Origin: Physcomitrium patens
Lineage: Eukaryota; Streptophyta; Bryopsida; Funariales; Funariaceae
Assembly (NCBI RefSeq): GCF_000002425.4
Contig: NC_037253.1
Location: 8,799,176-8,863,175, forward strand
DNA: 64,000 nt
Direction: 5' to 3'
The notes beneath the pieces were generated by a model, which was given only the letters and a program-made list of their open reading frames with translations, was not told the origin of the DNA and searched no databases. Shown one piece after another: positions 47,337 through 60,565 of the stretch; position 1 is the first letter of the stretch; the number at the start of each line of letters is the position of its first letter. A program made the translations under genes and the position numbers.

Positions 47337-50191
47337 AAAGCCATGGCATTCAATTATATATTGGGTGTTTTATCAATGTATGATTCAAACTAGAAGATTG
47401 TAATCAGGTTTGCTATTGAGTCTTTAGCCATCAAGATTTAGTTTATCTTTATGTGGTGTTCTTTTTGTATTATGAAAGTGAAAATAAGTATAATAGTTTT
47501 GGATCTTATTGTAACTTTTGTCTTCTTTGTATTGTTGTGAAATACATTGTGAAACCAAGGCCTCTAAAATCTTATTTTTGAAGCATCCAAGATTGTAAAA
47601 AATAAATTAATATATATATTTTTTTAAAAAAAAACAATACAAAATGGACAAGCAAAGCTTAGCTCCTTCTATATGGCTACTATACCTCATATATGCTAGA
47701 AATATATGATAGTGATAACTTTTGTATTAATACCCTATATTTAGCTTATTAAATGTGTGAAAGCACAAGGAATAAGTAATATAAGAGAAGTGCTATATTT
47801 TGGGTGATTTTGATATAGAAGCAATGTTGTGGGTAGAACAAAATAGAAAGTGTAATAGGGTGTCATTTACATGATGTTTTTGAGAGATTTTATCAACTTA
47901 CATACACCTCACTTCCCTCCATCTCCTTCTCCTATCATCTTTTTTCAATACAATATCTTATCGTATTTTGAATGGTGCTGCATCAATTAACAAAAATTGA
48001 TGTTGTAGAGTGCCTTAGAAGATTTTTCAAAGGGCTATCACTAGTGAGATATTATTTTAAACTTTGCTTAATTAATTTAGTTGTGATGGTAATTTTTTAA
48101 TTTATAATTGTCTTTTGATGCAAGTAGAGTTGATTCTCTACATCTTATAGCTTCTATTTTTTAATTCTTCATTGGATTTGCAACACAATATCCTTAAATA
48201 ATTTCTTTGTCTTGTAAATTCTATGCAGTGTTATGATCCATCAATTGAGAGCAAGAATAATGAAAAAAATAGGGGACACTGCAATAAAGTATAAATATAA
48301 TTGCTAGTCTTGAATTAAAGCAACTACGTCATAGAGACATATCTATCTATCTTGAGTCAAAGTGAATTCTTCATAGAACTAGGTTATTTTGCCCTTGGTT
48401 AAGGTATCTATGTTTTAACAAGGGACCTCAAGGAATATCAATATTTTTTTGGGACAAGATTTGCAACCTATGTTAGGAACTTCATCTTAAAGAAGATCAA
48501 TAAAGTTTTATGTTATTTGTTAAGATTGAATTCTAACGATTTATCTATCTTGGTTGAATTATGTTCTTCAAGTATTTGACTTTTGTGGAGAAATATACTA
48601 GTTTTTAAGACTTTGCAAGGAGCAAAATCTTTAAATTGAGTCAAGTGAATCAATTTTGTAATTGATCAAGAAATAAAATTTATTATCGAAATTGACTCAA
48701 AATGTATTATCAAAATTTGTATAGAACTATAAAAACTATGTATGTATTTATTTATTTATTTATTTATTTTCTTCTAAATTTTGAATTTTATATAGGAAAA
48801 GATATAAGGCTAGAAATTTATAAGATCGGCTATTTTGCAAGAAATGAAATGTATTATCTCTAAAATTTTATAAGAATATATATCAAGTCTCAAGTTCTAG
48901 ATGCTATGGCCTATATAATAAGTGAACATGACAAAACGTGTTGAGTTCCACTCTCTTATGCAATAATTCGTGAGAATATCATCTCTAGAATTCAATGCCT
49001 CCAAAACCTTATATTTGAGGCTTATAAAACTTAAGCCATCTAGACCCCTCACATTTTCTTCTTTATTTCTTTCCATGCTAATTCTACATGATTAAATTCG
49101 GACCAATGTATTAGGTTTTAGGATTGACAATGGAGCAACTTCATAAAATAAATTCTAAAATTTAAGACATGATTTATAAACTATAATTTAATTTATAAAC
49201 CAATTTTTTTATTAATATGCTTTCCTCAAAAGGGCTATAATTTATTAAATTTCTTGTATATTCTTTCTTTAAATTAATTGAGCTTAGACTGGATCAAAAA
49301 ACTTGTCTTTATTATTATGTTTTTGAATCATCTTCTTTTCATCTTACTCTAAAGCCAATTTCTCTCTTTCATATTCCATTTTATTATTTTTCAAGCTTTC
49401 TTTCATTTCTAGCTCTTTTTATAAGGAAGTTTTAACTCTCTCACTATTTTGATTTAATAGAATCAAAAGCTTTCATATTATGGAAATTTTTAGTTATGAT
49501 GACTCTGCAAATGCATTGGCTATTGTGCAATGCTGCTTTGAATATATATATTTTTGCTTTGAAATGAACGGTTAATTCTTCTTTTTTGGAATCATAGTGG
49601 TAATGTCGCCAAGCAATGGATGTCTTATGGAAGGTGATGCTAGTGATAAAGATAGAAAATAAATAAAATTAAAAAAGAACAAGAAATTATGCTCATTTTT
49701 ATACACCTTTTCTAGTTTATTAAGTTTGTCTTACAATTAAGCCTCCTATATATTCTCAAGTAGTAATTTCTTAGGCAATAAGTTCAAATCAGGTGACAAT
49801 AATGGTGAATTGATAATCGATACTACTATAAAATCTTGCAATGACATTGGCAAGATTGTATTTGTTATTATGGTGGAATCCCTCTTATAAAAAATGTCAC
49901 GTTTGGCCTCATCTAGTATAAAGTATGCATCCTTACAAATGATAGATAAGCATCTTCCAACTTTACAAATATTATGTATATACCTTGCCTCTAGTTCTTC
50001 TCATCAATGCTAATAATGGTATGAATTGACTAATCATATGCAGCCAAAAATTTTGCTTTAAAAGTATGCAATTAATTAAACATATTAGCCACTAAAAGAT
50101 AAAACTTGTCCTTAAATGCCTTGTTTTCTTGAGCAACCAGCTATAATAAAGCTCTAGTCTTAATTTTTTACTTTCTACATACCTTTGTCTT
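47337..50191. other. AT-rich region left of element D
   Basis: About 2.8 kb with simple repeats, including a TTTA/TATT run at about 48747-48772. No gene, LTR or RNA gene recognised. Confidence 0.5.
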
Positions 50192-51936
50192 TGTTAAGGA
50201 CATAATTCTTGAAGAAAGAAATCCTTAATACACTCTTGTGTAACTCAAAAGAACTAATAAGTCACTTATAAATGATATAGTATTAAACTAAAATGACTAT
50301 TTCCAAAGATAAGAAGATAAGAAAGTCTTGAAACAAGATTAAAGACTAGAAAGGCGTTGACAAGTATAAAGAAGGTATGAGTCATCAAATTTATTCATTA
50401 GTTATTTTATGATAAAAAAATACATTTAGAGTGATTAATATATAGTATATAATGAATAGTATAGAAATTCTTAGACAAATAGAAAATTAGAATATTAGTT
50501 GTAGAAATGGAGTTTTAGTAAATCTTGGAGGCAATTGTCTTAGTTGGTTTAGTATTTTTACTTATTATTAAGTATCAAGGATTATTTATTAAGATTAATA
50601 TTTAAATTAGTCTTATATTTATATCTATTACTAATAAAAATTAATAAAATTTAATTAATAATTAAAATAAGTAGAAGAAAGAACCTCATGTCTTTTTAGT
50701 TAGTTATATAAAAAATAGGATTTATAATTGATTTAAATTTATTTTTTAATTATAAAAAATTATTAAGATAGGAAAATATAGCTTTAAATTGAGATTAATA
50801 TTATAAAAATATTATAAGAATTTTTAGAGTTTATTTAGAGTTTTTTTAAAAGATTTTAGGAATTTTTAGAATAAATTTTAAGATTTTAATAAAAATGAGT
50901 TTTACCACCTTGGGAGCTATTATAAAAAAATGGAGCAAGATTTGAAGACCACTCAAGGTTCTCAAGCTAAAAAAATATTTTTAAATACCATGGTGAAGTC
51001 AAAAATATAAAAATATTGGTTTTGTTAGTAAAAAAATAAGAGGATCAGCAGCTAATGTAGTTCATGTAAGAAAGAAGGTGCACAAATCCCATATAGATTA
51101 TAGCACCTTGAAGGTAGTTAGGAAGATAAGACTAAGGCCTTGTAGCTTCTTTTAGATACCTATATATACTACTTGTGAACTTTGGTGAGATTTGAAACTC
51201 TTCATCTCTTAGGCAAGTTATCTTTGAACTAAAAATTATTCACTTAATTTTTTTATTATTTATCTTTTATCTTTAATCTTTCATAACTTATTCATAGTAA
51301 TTTGGATTTATATATTTCTTACATTTTTAAAAGAACAATAAAATTACCTTTCTAAAATTTTATTTTTTAATTTTATTTTTTATTTTTTATTGGATGAAAA
51401 CTCAGTGAATAAATTGTGATTAATTTTATTGTATACAATTACTTGATTGCTCTTGTTTCACTTATTTTTGTATTATGCTTCTTTTATTCTTGTTCTTGCA
51501 AATTCTACTTCATACCACCAATTTCAAACAACTCTTAATTGAGGCAATCTTATAATTTGGATTGAAAGTTAGAATTTACTTTTATGAAAGATTTTACGCT
51601 TTCTTCTTTATATATTCTTAATTAAGAGCTATTTTGCAATATCCTATAGGATCTCCAAGATGTGTTGACTTTGTAAGACATATATCTTAACTTATAAGGT
51701 AAGTTTTCTATACATATGCCACATAATTAACTTGTTCGACAAGCTATCAATACATGGTTAAATTATTGATCAAGTTCATATCCTACCTATCAATTACAAA
51801 TACATGTAAAGTCAAAGCAATGTCTATGAAGCTTCTAAGAAGCTTTTTTAAAGAATATTATAAAATAAATTTATTTTTACCTACTTCTATTTAATCATAT
51901 AGATTAATATTTTAATAAATATGTATGTTTGTGATA
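50192..51936 (-). repeat. D left LTR, split by a 1.2-kb insertion
   Basis: LTR parts at 50192-50375 and 51586-51936; the latter ends TTTGTGATA. The two parts together align to the D right LTR. Confidence 0.75.
50376..51585. mobile_element. Unidentified 1.2-kb insertion in D left LTR
   Basis: It interrupts the LTR with flanks GAAGG (50371-50375) and GAAAG (51586-51590), a possible 5-bp target duplication with one transition. Internally very AT-rich, with a TATATATA-containing promoter-like stretch near 51165. The ends are not clearly TG...CA, so boundaries are approximate. It may be a decayed solo LTR of another family. Confidence 0.4.
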
Positions 51937-52647
51937 GTATCTTCCATTCTAAGGATAAGTTCCTTGAAGAGTGGTCTTTATATGTTGAAGAAATCTAAGA
52001 TGTAACAAATTGTATGTGCTATATATTTTGGTCTTAATTCTTTTTGAAGATAGTTGATAGGTCTTCTAAGCCATCAATAATATCTCATACTAGGGCGAAA
52101 AGATTATTCTATTATTTGGTCATTGTTGAGGCCTTTGTAACTTCCTTCAAATAAAACATTTGGAATACCGTCAAAAATTATTCCTACAACTAATAAAATT
52201 ATTAAACACCAGAAGTGTCTTCTAAGGTAGTAATATCAAACATGTTATATTTTTCCATCTATTTGAGACAAGACATGTTATTTTTGAAGATCTTCAGCTT
52301 AATTACGTTGTATTGAAGGTTGTGACAATTACAATGTCTTGTTTAGTAAATCAACAAATAAAAGCCTTTGAGTTGAATCTGTTGGTTGTTGGTTCTCTAT
52401 TTCCTTAATGCCACAAATATAGAGAAGTTATAAACAGAGTTACAAGATAGGATGTTATCTTATTTAGATCTTATTTTTTTTATACTAAAGATTTGCTATT
52501 CTTTATCTTGATTTTGATGGATGTTGTCAATGAAAAGTTTCAACTCTCTTTACTACATTTGCAAGATTCATTGCTAGCTACCATGTATGCTTATTAATAT
52601 CATATCTGTGCTAATGAACAAGATATTTCAACCTATTTTGGCACCAC
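51937..52647 (-). pseudogene. D third frame and chromodomain remnants (first part)
   Basis: Nucleotide similarity to B 22663-23370: polypurine/third-frame region at about 51940-52400, then the chromodomain end up to the insertion at 52648. No open frame remains. Confidence 0.6.
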
Positions 52648-53904
52648 GGTCATATTGTAATTGCTTATAGTATGTGAAAATTAATTAAGAGATATAATAT
52701 GTTTGTAAGTCTTGATGTAGATTAGAGTGGTTAGTAAATAAATTTAAAGAGAATTGATATAGAAAAATTTATTTGGAAATTTATCTATTTTGATTATAGT
52801 GTTTATATTATGTAGGATTTAGATATTTAGTATAAAACTTAAGAGAAGGTTGGAGTCTAAAGATGAAGGTCTAAACTATTAGGAGGCTTATTGAGAGGGA
52901 TGAAAGTAAGGCATGGTTGGATGAAGGCAAGGAATGAAGATCTTCATTCCTATTGGTCGAAGGCCATATCCAATGGACTTCAAGGAGGCTGCCTAAAGCC
53001 TTATTAGGGATTAGGGTTTCACCTTTGGGGGCATTCGAGCTTTGGAGGCTAGGATCAATAAGTTTAAGATTTTGGATATAATTTGGATGAAGAGTTTGTG
53101 TGATTTCGAGTTTTTATGAAGGAGATATAGGTGTTCAAAATTAAGGTATCAAATTTGTACCTACTGTCACTCTTTGAAGCCTAACATATGTATATGGAAA
53201 GCAATAAAAGATCAGTGATTAGAGTTAGAAAGAACACTTTCTTAACTACAGTTTGTATATAATATTTGATGAATTTCAAGTCTGGATGAAGGAGTTATAA
53301 GGCATTGAAGATAGCACATATAATTCAAAGGCAATAAGTAAGTCACATTGTTGATAGTAATGGTTGGAGCCATATCTTGAGTTTTTAGAAGAAATTTTTG
53401 GCTAAATATTTCTATAAATATGAGTTATTAGGTTAGAAAGCTATATATCAAATTTTCATGGTATTTGAGTACTTATTTTGTGAGATATGAAGAAAATAAT
53501 ACGTGGATGTATATAAGCTAGGGTTTAAAACTACTATTAGGATTTTGGTGATATTTCAAGATCCGTAATGAATTTGTAGTTAAATTTTTTTGTGGTAGTT
53601 TTTGAAAGTATATCAATACTTTATGTAAAATTAAGGATTGTTTGGACGGTCCAATCATGAAATATGAGCTGTTGAAGTTCAAAAAACATTTCTTATAAGG
53701 ATATATAAGGTTTTAAGATACTTTATCATATATTTGGATGTTATCTTGGTACTTGGGCTTATGTATTGATGTAATTTCTCTAAAAGGAAATATGTTATAT
53801 ATATATATATAAACTTGGTACTTTTATATCTTAGACTTGATTGAGCATTTATTGGCAGCTAGAAGCCCAGCGCTTTCTTGAGGCAAACTTTCTCTACCCC
53901 GATA
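52648..53904 (+). mobile_element. Solo LTR, family S, copy 1 (plus)
   Basis: 1257 bp, starting GGTCATATT (for TGTCATATT) and ending CTCTACCCCGATA (for a CA end). It lies inside D's chromodomain region with 4-bp flanks CCAC (52644-52647) and CCGC (53905-53908). It aligns in reverse complement to copy 2 along its length, including a block at about 52890-52980 that matches 56280-56400. No internal coding sequence. Confidence 0.75.
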
Positions 53905-53908
53905 CCGC

Positions 53909-55350
53909 CTTCAATCTAAGGCTTCTTTTACCTTGAATTCTTAATTATTATTCACTTCTATAAAAAAAGATATAATTTTTCTTCTTCTCATGATATTCAC
54001 TATCTTATATGGATCAAGAAGAGATATGTGAAATATGAGATGGATCTTCATAGACTCCAATAGATATAATTGATAAGCAAAAAGATTAACTTATTTATAA
54101 ATAAAAAAAGGTCCAAGCCTATGATAGTCTAACTTGCCATAAGAAAAAGTAGTCTTGATATTATGACAAAGTAATCATATCTTATCACTCATGTTCAATT
54201 GTAGTTATTTCTTGCAATAGGTATTTACATTGATCTTTTGCCATTCTTAAATTTCTTTTAATTACACCTTCATTGTTATATATAATTTTGATAAAAAATT
54301 TACCAAATATTTTGTTGTAAAATTATCAACTTTTAAAAAGTCAAAAGTATCAAGTCATGGATGATAATCATAATTGGTAAAAAAAAGGTGTTTGTTAAGT
54401 AAAAGATTGTATTAAATTATTATATGCAAACTTTATCAATGGCAAAATAATTTTCAATCATCTTTATGATAATTGGTAGTATACTTCAAATACTTTTGTA
54501 GAACTTGATTTACCTATTTTGTTTGTCTATCAATTTAAGAATGAAAAGCTGAAGAGAGCTTTATATCCACCTTTAGAAACTTGAAAGGATTCTCTAAAAT
54601 CTTGATATAAATTTAGTCTCTCTATTTGATATAACATCCTTGACAATCTATGATAGCAATAGATGTTGTCAAAAAAAAGCTTAGCCATTTCTTCACCTAT
54701 GATAGATTTTGTACATGGTATAAAATATGCCATCTTCATAAAATAATCTTCTATGACAAATGTAAAATCATACAAATCTGGGATTAGAAGATCTATGATA
54801 AAATCCATGGAAATGGAAGACCATAGTTGTTTTAGATTATATAATGGCTGAAGAAGTCTATAATATTGATAATAAGGAATTTTGGATCTTGAACAAATAT
54901 CACATGATTCTACAAAATCTTTGACTGCCTTCTAGATTTGAGGCTAATAAAAATCTCTAGATATTAGCTCCAAAGTCTTGTTGTATCTAAAATTTCTGAC
55001 TATTGAAAAATCATGATGAGCTTGAAAAATACGTAATTGTGCCTTGCCTTCTAGAATGTATAATTTTTCCTTGAAATAAAGTAGGTTGTTCTTGAACTCA
55101 AACTTAGAAGTATCATAAGATTTAAAAGAATTATTCTTGATATTATGGATAAGAAGATCAGAGGAAATACTTAATTGAATTTGCTTGATAAAGTTTGAAT
55201 CAATAATCAATGTTGATTTTATTACTCAGAAGTGAAAATGCTTCAGCTTCAAGATAATCATTTTTTATTAATTAAAAGATACATCTTGTTCATTTGGTAC
55301 AAGATAAAAACATTTAGGAAGGACATCCAATAAACCTTATTATTTTTTGG
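53909..55350 (-). pseudogene. D integrase remnants
   Basis: The C-terminal integrase region is at about 53910-54250. The integrase core with MDFIIDLLIPDLYDFTF and FDNIYCYHRL is at 54530-54808. The HHCC-finger region with RIFQAHHDFSIVRNFRYNKTLELIS is at 54944-55210. Multiple stops. Confidence 0.75.
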
Positions 55351-56626
55351 TGTGAGGATAGAGAGAATTTTCCTTTAGAAAGTACTTAGCTTTTTATTGT
55401 TACTAATTGTTCAATTAAGTCTCAAGATAAAAAAAATAAAAAATAAAAAATAAACAAACAAACAAAAATTTTATATATAAAATTATCCCTATAGGAGCAA
55501 TTATATCATTACATAAGTCCTCAGTACCAAAGATTACCAAAAATGTGATAAAAATATTATAAAATCTTATATATCCTTAATATAATTTTTTTCTAAACTT
55601 CAACATCATATATTACATGATCAAACCATCCAAATAAACCATTTTTTTTTGTAAAGTATTAATGTATTTTTAAAAACTACCACAAAGAATTTCAATTGTA
55701 AATTCATTATGGATCTTGAGATATTGCCAAAATTCTAATAGTAGCTTTAAATCCTTACTTACATATATCTATGTGAAATTTTCTTTATATCTTATAAATT
55801 AATTAATAAAATACCATAAAATTTTGATATATAACTTTTTAAGCTAATATTACATACTTTTAAAAATTTTGAGCCAAAAATTTATCCAAAAACTCAACAT
55901 ATGGCTCCAACCATTACTATTAATAAAATGACTCACTTACTACCTTTGAATTACATGTACTATCTTCAACGCTCTATAACTCTTTTAAACAAACTTCAAA
56001 TACAAAAATTCTTTTACAAAAGACATAGGCCTTCAAATCACTCTTATGATTCTATCTCTTAATTTCCAAAATCTAATATAAAACTCCTTGTATACTCAAA
56101 AGAGCAAAAATATGTCTTAAAAAGACACTTAAATTTTAAATGGCTATAATTTCATCATTCTAATTCCAAATCTTTTAAAATTTATACACAATTTATTTTT
56201 AAAATCTTAAAACTTATAATGTTAACTTCTAATTTTCAAATGCATCTTTTGAAGTCACCAAAATCTTTGTTATGGTCGTAGACAATCTATTAAATGCCTA
56301 TTAGGCATGGCCTTTGACTAATAGGAATAAAAATCTTCATCTTTTGCCTTCATCCATCTATACCTTGCTTTCATCTCTCCAAATAAGTTTCTTAGAGGTT
56401 TGAATCTTCATCTTTGAGCCCCAATCCTCTCTTTAAATTTTATACTAAATAGCTAAAACTTATATAACTTAAATACTATAATCAATATAAATAAACTTTA
56501 AAATAAATTTTCTTACATCAACTCTCTTAAATTAACATACTAATCTTTATAATGTACATCAATACTTATAAATATATTATATATTTTAGATAATTTTTAT
56601 ATAATATAAAAAATTATAATAAGACA
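55351..56626 (-). mobile_element. Solo LTR, family S, copy 2 (minus)
   Basis: 1276 bp; plus-strand ends TGTGAGGATAGAG...AATAAGACA, the reverse of copy 1. Flanks TTGG (55347-55350) and TTAA (56627-56630) fit a decayed 4-bp duplication, because excising it with one flank restores the B sequence alignment exactly. Confidence 0.75.
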
Positions 56627-59600
56627 TTAAGTTGATAATCAATCTTGAAATCAAATCTTGATAAAGACATGCTCCAATAAGCTTGGCGACGATTCAAAAT
56701 ACATATCAACATGAAGTACTTGAGATTCTTGTTATTTGTATACATGGTCATTGGACTTAAAGCACCTTCTAGATAATGACATCATCCTTAAAATAAATCC
56801 ACAATTGCAAGGAATTTTTTTATCATGGATCTCATAATTAATTTCCGCTATTGATTTTTTTTTAGAATATAAAGCTACTAGATGGATTTTGTTATGTAAT
56901 ACCATTTGTAACAATACTGCATCTAAGGCAAAGTCTAATACATTTGTTTCCATAAAAAATGCTTTAGAGAAGTCAACAAGATATAAGATTGGTGCAAAAA
57001 TAAATCTTTTTTTTAAAGCATCAAATAATACTTTGGCTTCTTTATTCCACTCAAGTTTGTCTTTACAAGTCAAATGTATAAGTAGAGCTACAACTTAAAA
57101 AAAATTCTTGATAAAGATCCAATAATAATTAACAAAGTCCAAAAAGCATTATACATCTCTTATTGTTTTTGGAATCTTCCAATCCATGATAATGTGGACC
57201 TTCTTCAAATCCATCATCAGTCTTTTGTTCAAAATGATATATCCTAAGAAATTAACTTGAATAGTGTAGAATACATACTTTTTTAATTTGGCATATAATC
57301 TTATATCTCTAAGTTTTTTTAATACTTGATAAATATGAATTTCACACTCTTTTATGTTTTTGAAGTAGATTAAGATGTTATGCAAATAACAGATGACAAA
57401 ATCATCAAAAAACTCATAAAAGACATCATTCATTAGATGTTGAAAAGCAACTAGAGCATTTGTGAGTCCAAAAGGCATGACATTATATTTAAAATATCCA
57501 TACCTTATTTGAAATATAATTTTTTATTCATCTCTTTCTTTAATGCATATTAAATTATATGTTCCTTGTAGATCTATTTTTATATTGATCATTACTTGAT
57601 TGAGTTGATCAAAAAGTTTTGAAATCAAATATAGATGATATCTATTTTTGATGGTGATCTTGTTGAGTCTTTGATAGTCCACATACATTTATAGAGATCT
57701 GTCTTTATTCTTCACAAATAAGATAGGAGCCTCAACTAAAGATTTAGAATAGAATTTAAAATTTTTGGCCAAATTCTTATCAATATACTTCTTGAGTATA
57801 ATCAACTTACTTTGTGATAGGCTAAAGATTGGTCCAAATATTGGTTGAGCTCTTTCTTAAAGATCAATAGAATAATCATAAAAATGATACTTTGGAAGAA
57901 TATCTACATTCTTCTTTTCAAAAACGTCCTAAAAATCTTAATATAGACTAGGAATATTACTTAATGTCTATTCACCATCAAAAATAAGTGTAGCATATAT
58001 AGCAAAAAATGACACTTCTTTTGTAGTATGCATAAAAGATCTTGTACCCATTAGTAAATATTTTCATATATTAGACTTATATATTTCTACTTAGTTTAAT
58101 AAAATTTTGAATTAAACTACCAAAAGAATTAAGGTTATGAGAAATCCAATTTGTCTCAAAATTATATATTTTTAAGCCAGATAATCCTAAAATAAATGAA
58201 TTGGACAAAGATCTTATTACATTAAATATTACTATGCTATTATGATGTTTAATTACTAAATTTAAAGCAATAGTCTTATGAATAACATTTCTAAAAGATA
58301 GCAAATAAGCTTGACTTCTAAATGTATGGATTTGATTTTTTTAACTAATAATATTTCTTATTTTTTGAAAAAATCTTTATCTATAAAATAGGTTGAGGCT
58401 CTTGAATCTAATAAAGCTAAGATTTTGTAATTTTGTGGTATCAAATAAACTTCTATTGTAAAATAAGGTGAGAGAAGTAAGGAGATAATATAACCTTAAC
58501 TATGAATTATGCAAGATTCCAACTGCACAAATCCTATTATAGCTGAAAAAACTTATTTTTTGATACATTGTCTTCTTTGGTAACCATGCTTCTCATTTTT
58601 TCATTGCATTATTTCTTTGGACAATGTTAAGTAGTATGTTTAGCTTCTCCAAAATATATGCATAAACCATCTTGATATTATTAAGTATTTTCCTTTTCTA
58701 TAAAGAATTTAAAAATATCATATCAATTTGCATTGGTTTTAGCTTTAATGAATAAGTTTTTGAAAACTTGAGAATTACCATCATTATTTGACTTTTTCCT
58801 CTCTAGCCAAGTTTTTATTCTTTATGTCTTTTAAATAATAAATTATTACATGTAATGGCTTGAGCAATACATTATTCCAAAGATTTTTCCTTTGGCATTG
58901 TCACTAATAAATCTTTGATATTGTTCTTTAATCTATATCAAAATTCATTGATAAGGGCTTTAATATTCCAGTCCATATTGCAAGTGAGGTTTTGAAATTT
59001 AGTAATATATATGGTAGCTAACCATGATCTTTGCTATAAAGATAAGAGATTCATCTCTACTACTCTTTCTTGATCACTTTTTCAAAATGCAGCTATAAAT
59101 GCTTATAGGAATGAATTCAAATTATAAAAGAGTAACAAAATTTTTTCCATTAAAGGTAAAAATTAAAAGAGAGCACTTCTTGATAGAATTGCACGTATGA
59201 ATCTAACTTGAATAAATCTATTACAATATTAGAAGAGATGCAACCTTAGATAGAGCTTGACTTGTTATAGAAATCCTCAAAATTTTGATTTTGTTCCATT
59301 AAAATTTTTAAGCATACTAATCCATGTTCCCATCATATTTATAAAAACAAAATGTTTTAGATTTGATTGTAAGGTCGATCTAATTGCTTCCTTCAACTAT
59401 ACAACTTCTTGAAATAGAGTGTGAACTTCTTCCATAGGCATAGGAATAGTTTTTCTATAATTCACATTAGAAGTACATGAGATTTTATTTTTAGAATATT
59501 ACAAGCTCATAAAGATTTACAATAGTTACAAATCTATTTTCACTTCCATTAAATGTAGCATCTATAATTTTTCTTTCTATAGATAATTCAAATAAATTCA

Positions 59601-59816
59601 AAAAATTAAATTAAAAGAAGATAATATGTAACCTCTAATATCAAATAAAAATTTCTATAAAAAAGGATAAACCACTTTCTTTAAAAAAAAAATTAGTGTT
59701 AGAAAACAAGATTATTTGTTCAAAGGTGGATACTCCAAAACCTTCAAAATATAATAAAGAAGTGGGACTCATTCCTAAAATAAGATAAAAATAATAAATT
59801 AGCATTCTTGTCAAAT
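56627..59816 (-). pseudogene. D RNase H, reverse transcriptase, protease and gag remnants
   Basis: RNase H with NYEIHDKK and DALDAVL-type blocks is at 56732-57073. Reverse transcriptase with MPFGLTNALVAFQHLM starts at 57478, with the catalytic box eroded (ICYLHNIL for YLDD). A protease remnant is at about 58050-58480 and gag at about 58550-59590, including the N-terminal gag block near 59500-59570. Very AT-rich with many stops. Confidence 0.75.
59803..59814 (-). promoter_or_regulatory. D primer-binding site, self-complementary type
   Basis: Two bases inside the LTR the minus strand reads TTGACAAGAATG. It matches the LTR segment 59981-59992 at 11 of 12 positions, the exception being a C/T change. 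Both sites carry the A that distinguishes D from B. Confidence 0.55.
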
Positions 59817-60344
59817 TGTCACAGACATGAATCTTGAAAAAATAAATCCTTAATATATTCTTATGTCATTCAAAGAATTATAAAGTTACTCAAAGATGAT
59901 ATAATATTAAATTAGAATGGCTATTACAAAAGACAAGAAAACTAGAAAGTCTTAAAACAAGACTAAAGACTAGAAAGACATTGATAAGAATGAAGAAGGC
60001 TTCATTCTTGCTTCCATATATACTCTTAACTAAGAGCCACATAGCCACATCCTATAGGACCTCCAAAATGTGTTGACTTTACAAGATATGTATCTTAACT
60101 TGCAAGGTAAGTTTTCTATATGTACGCCACAAAGTTAGCTTATTTCGCAAGCTACCAAGACATGGTTAAGTTATTGATCAAGTTTCTATCCTAACAATCA
60201 ATTACAAATACATATAAAGCCAAAGATGCATTTATGAAGCCTCTAAGAAGCTTCTCTAAAAAATATTATGAAATAAATCTACTTTTATTTACTTCTATTT
60301 AAACATATAGATAAATAATAGAATAAATATGTATGTTTGTGATA
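59817..60344 (-). repeat. D right LTR (5' LTR in sense)
   Basis: 528 bp, TGTCACAG...TTTGTGATA. The segment 59981-59992 is the equivalent of B's transcript-start segment. Confidence 0.8.
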
Positions 60345-60349
60345 GTCTT

Positions 60350-60565
60350 ATCAAAATTGTATAGTTTTTGAAAATTTGTTAGGTCTTCCAGTTAGTACAC
60401 AATTACGGCATACTCATTTACTTCAAAATGACTTCTCTTGCCCCTATCTACAAGATTCAAAAACTTCTTTGGAAGCATAAAAAATTACAAAAACAATAAA
60501 AAAAAATATGATCATAGAATGTTAAGTCGACATGTTAGATCAACTTGATATCATTTAATATGTTT
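60350..60565. other. Short spacer right of D
   Basis: AT-rich, nothing recognised. Confidence 0.5.

Larger units (their letters stand above)
50192..60344 (-). mobile_element. Element D: old Ty3/gypsy chromovirus of the A/B family, with three later insertions
   Basis: Bounded by LTRs related to those of B, with a perfect 5-bp target duplication GTCTT (50187-50191 and 60345-60349). Coding order on the minus strand matches B, but CpG is nearly gone and stops are everywhere. Later insertions: about 50376-51585 in the left LTR, 52648-53904 in the chromodomain, and 55351-56626 between integrase and RNase H. Without them it would be about 6.4 kb, the size of B. Confidence 0.85.
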
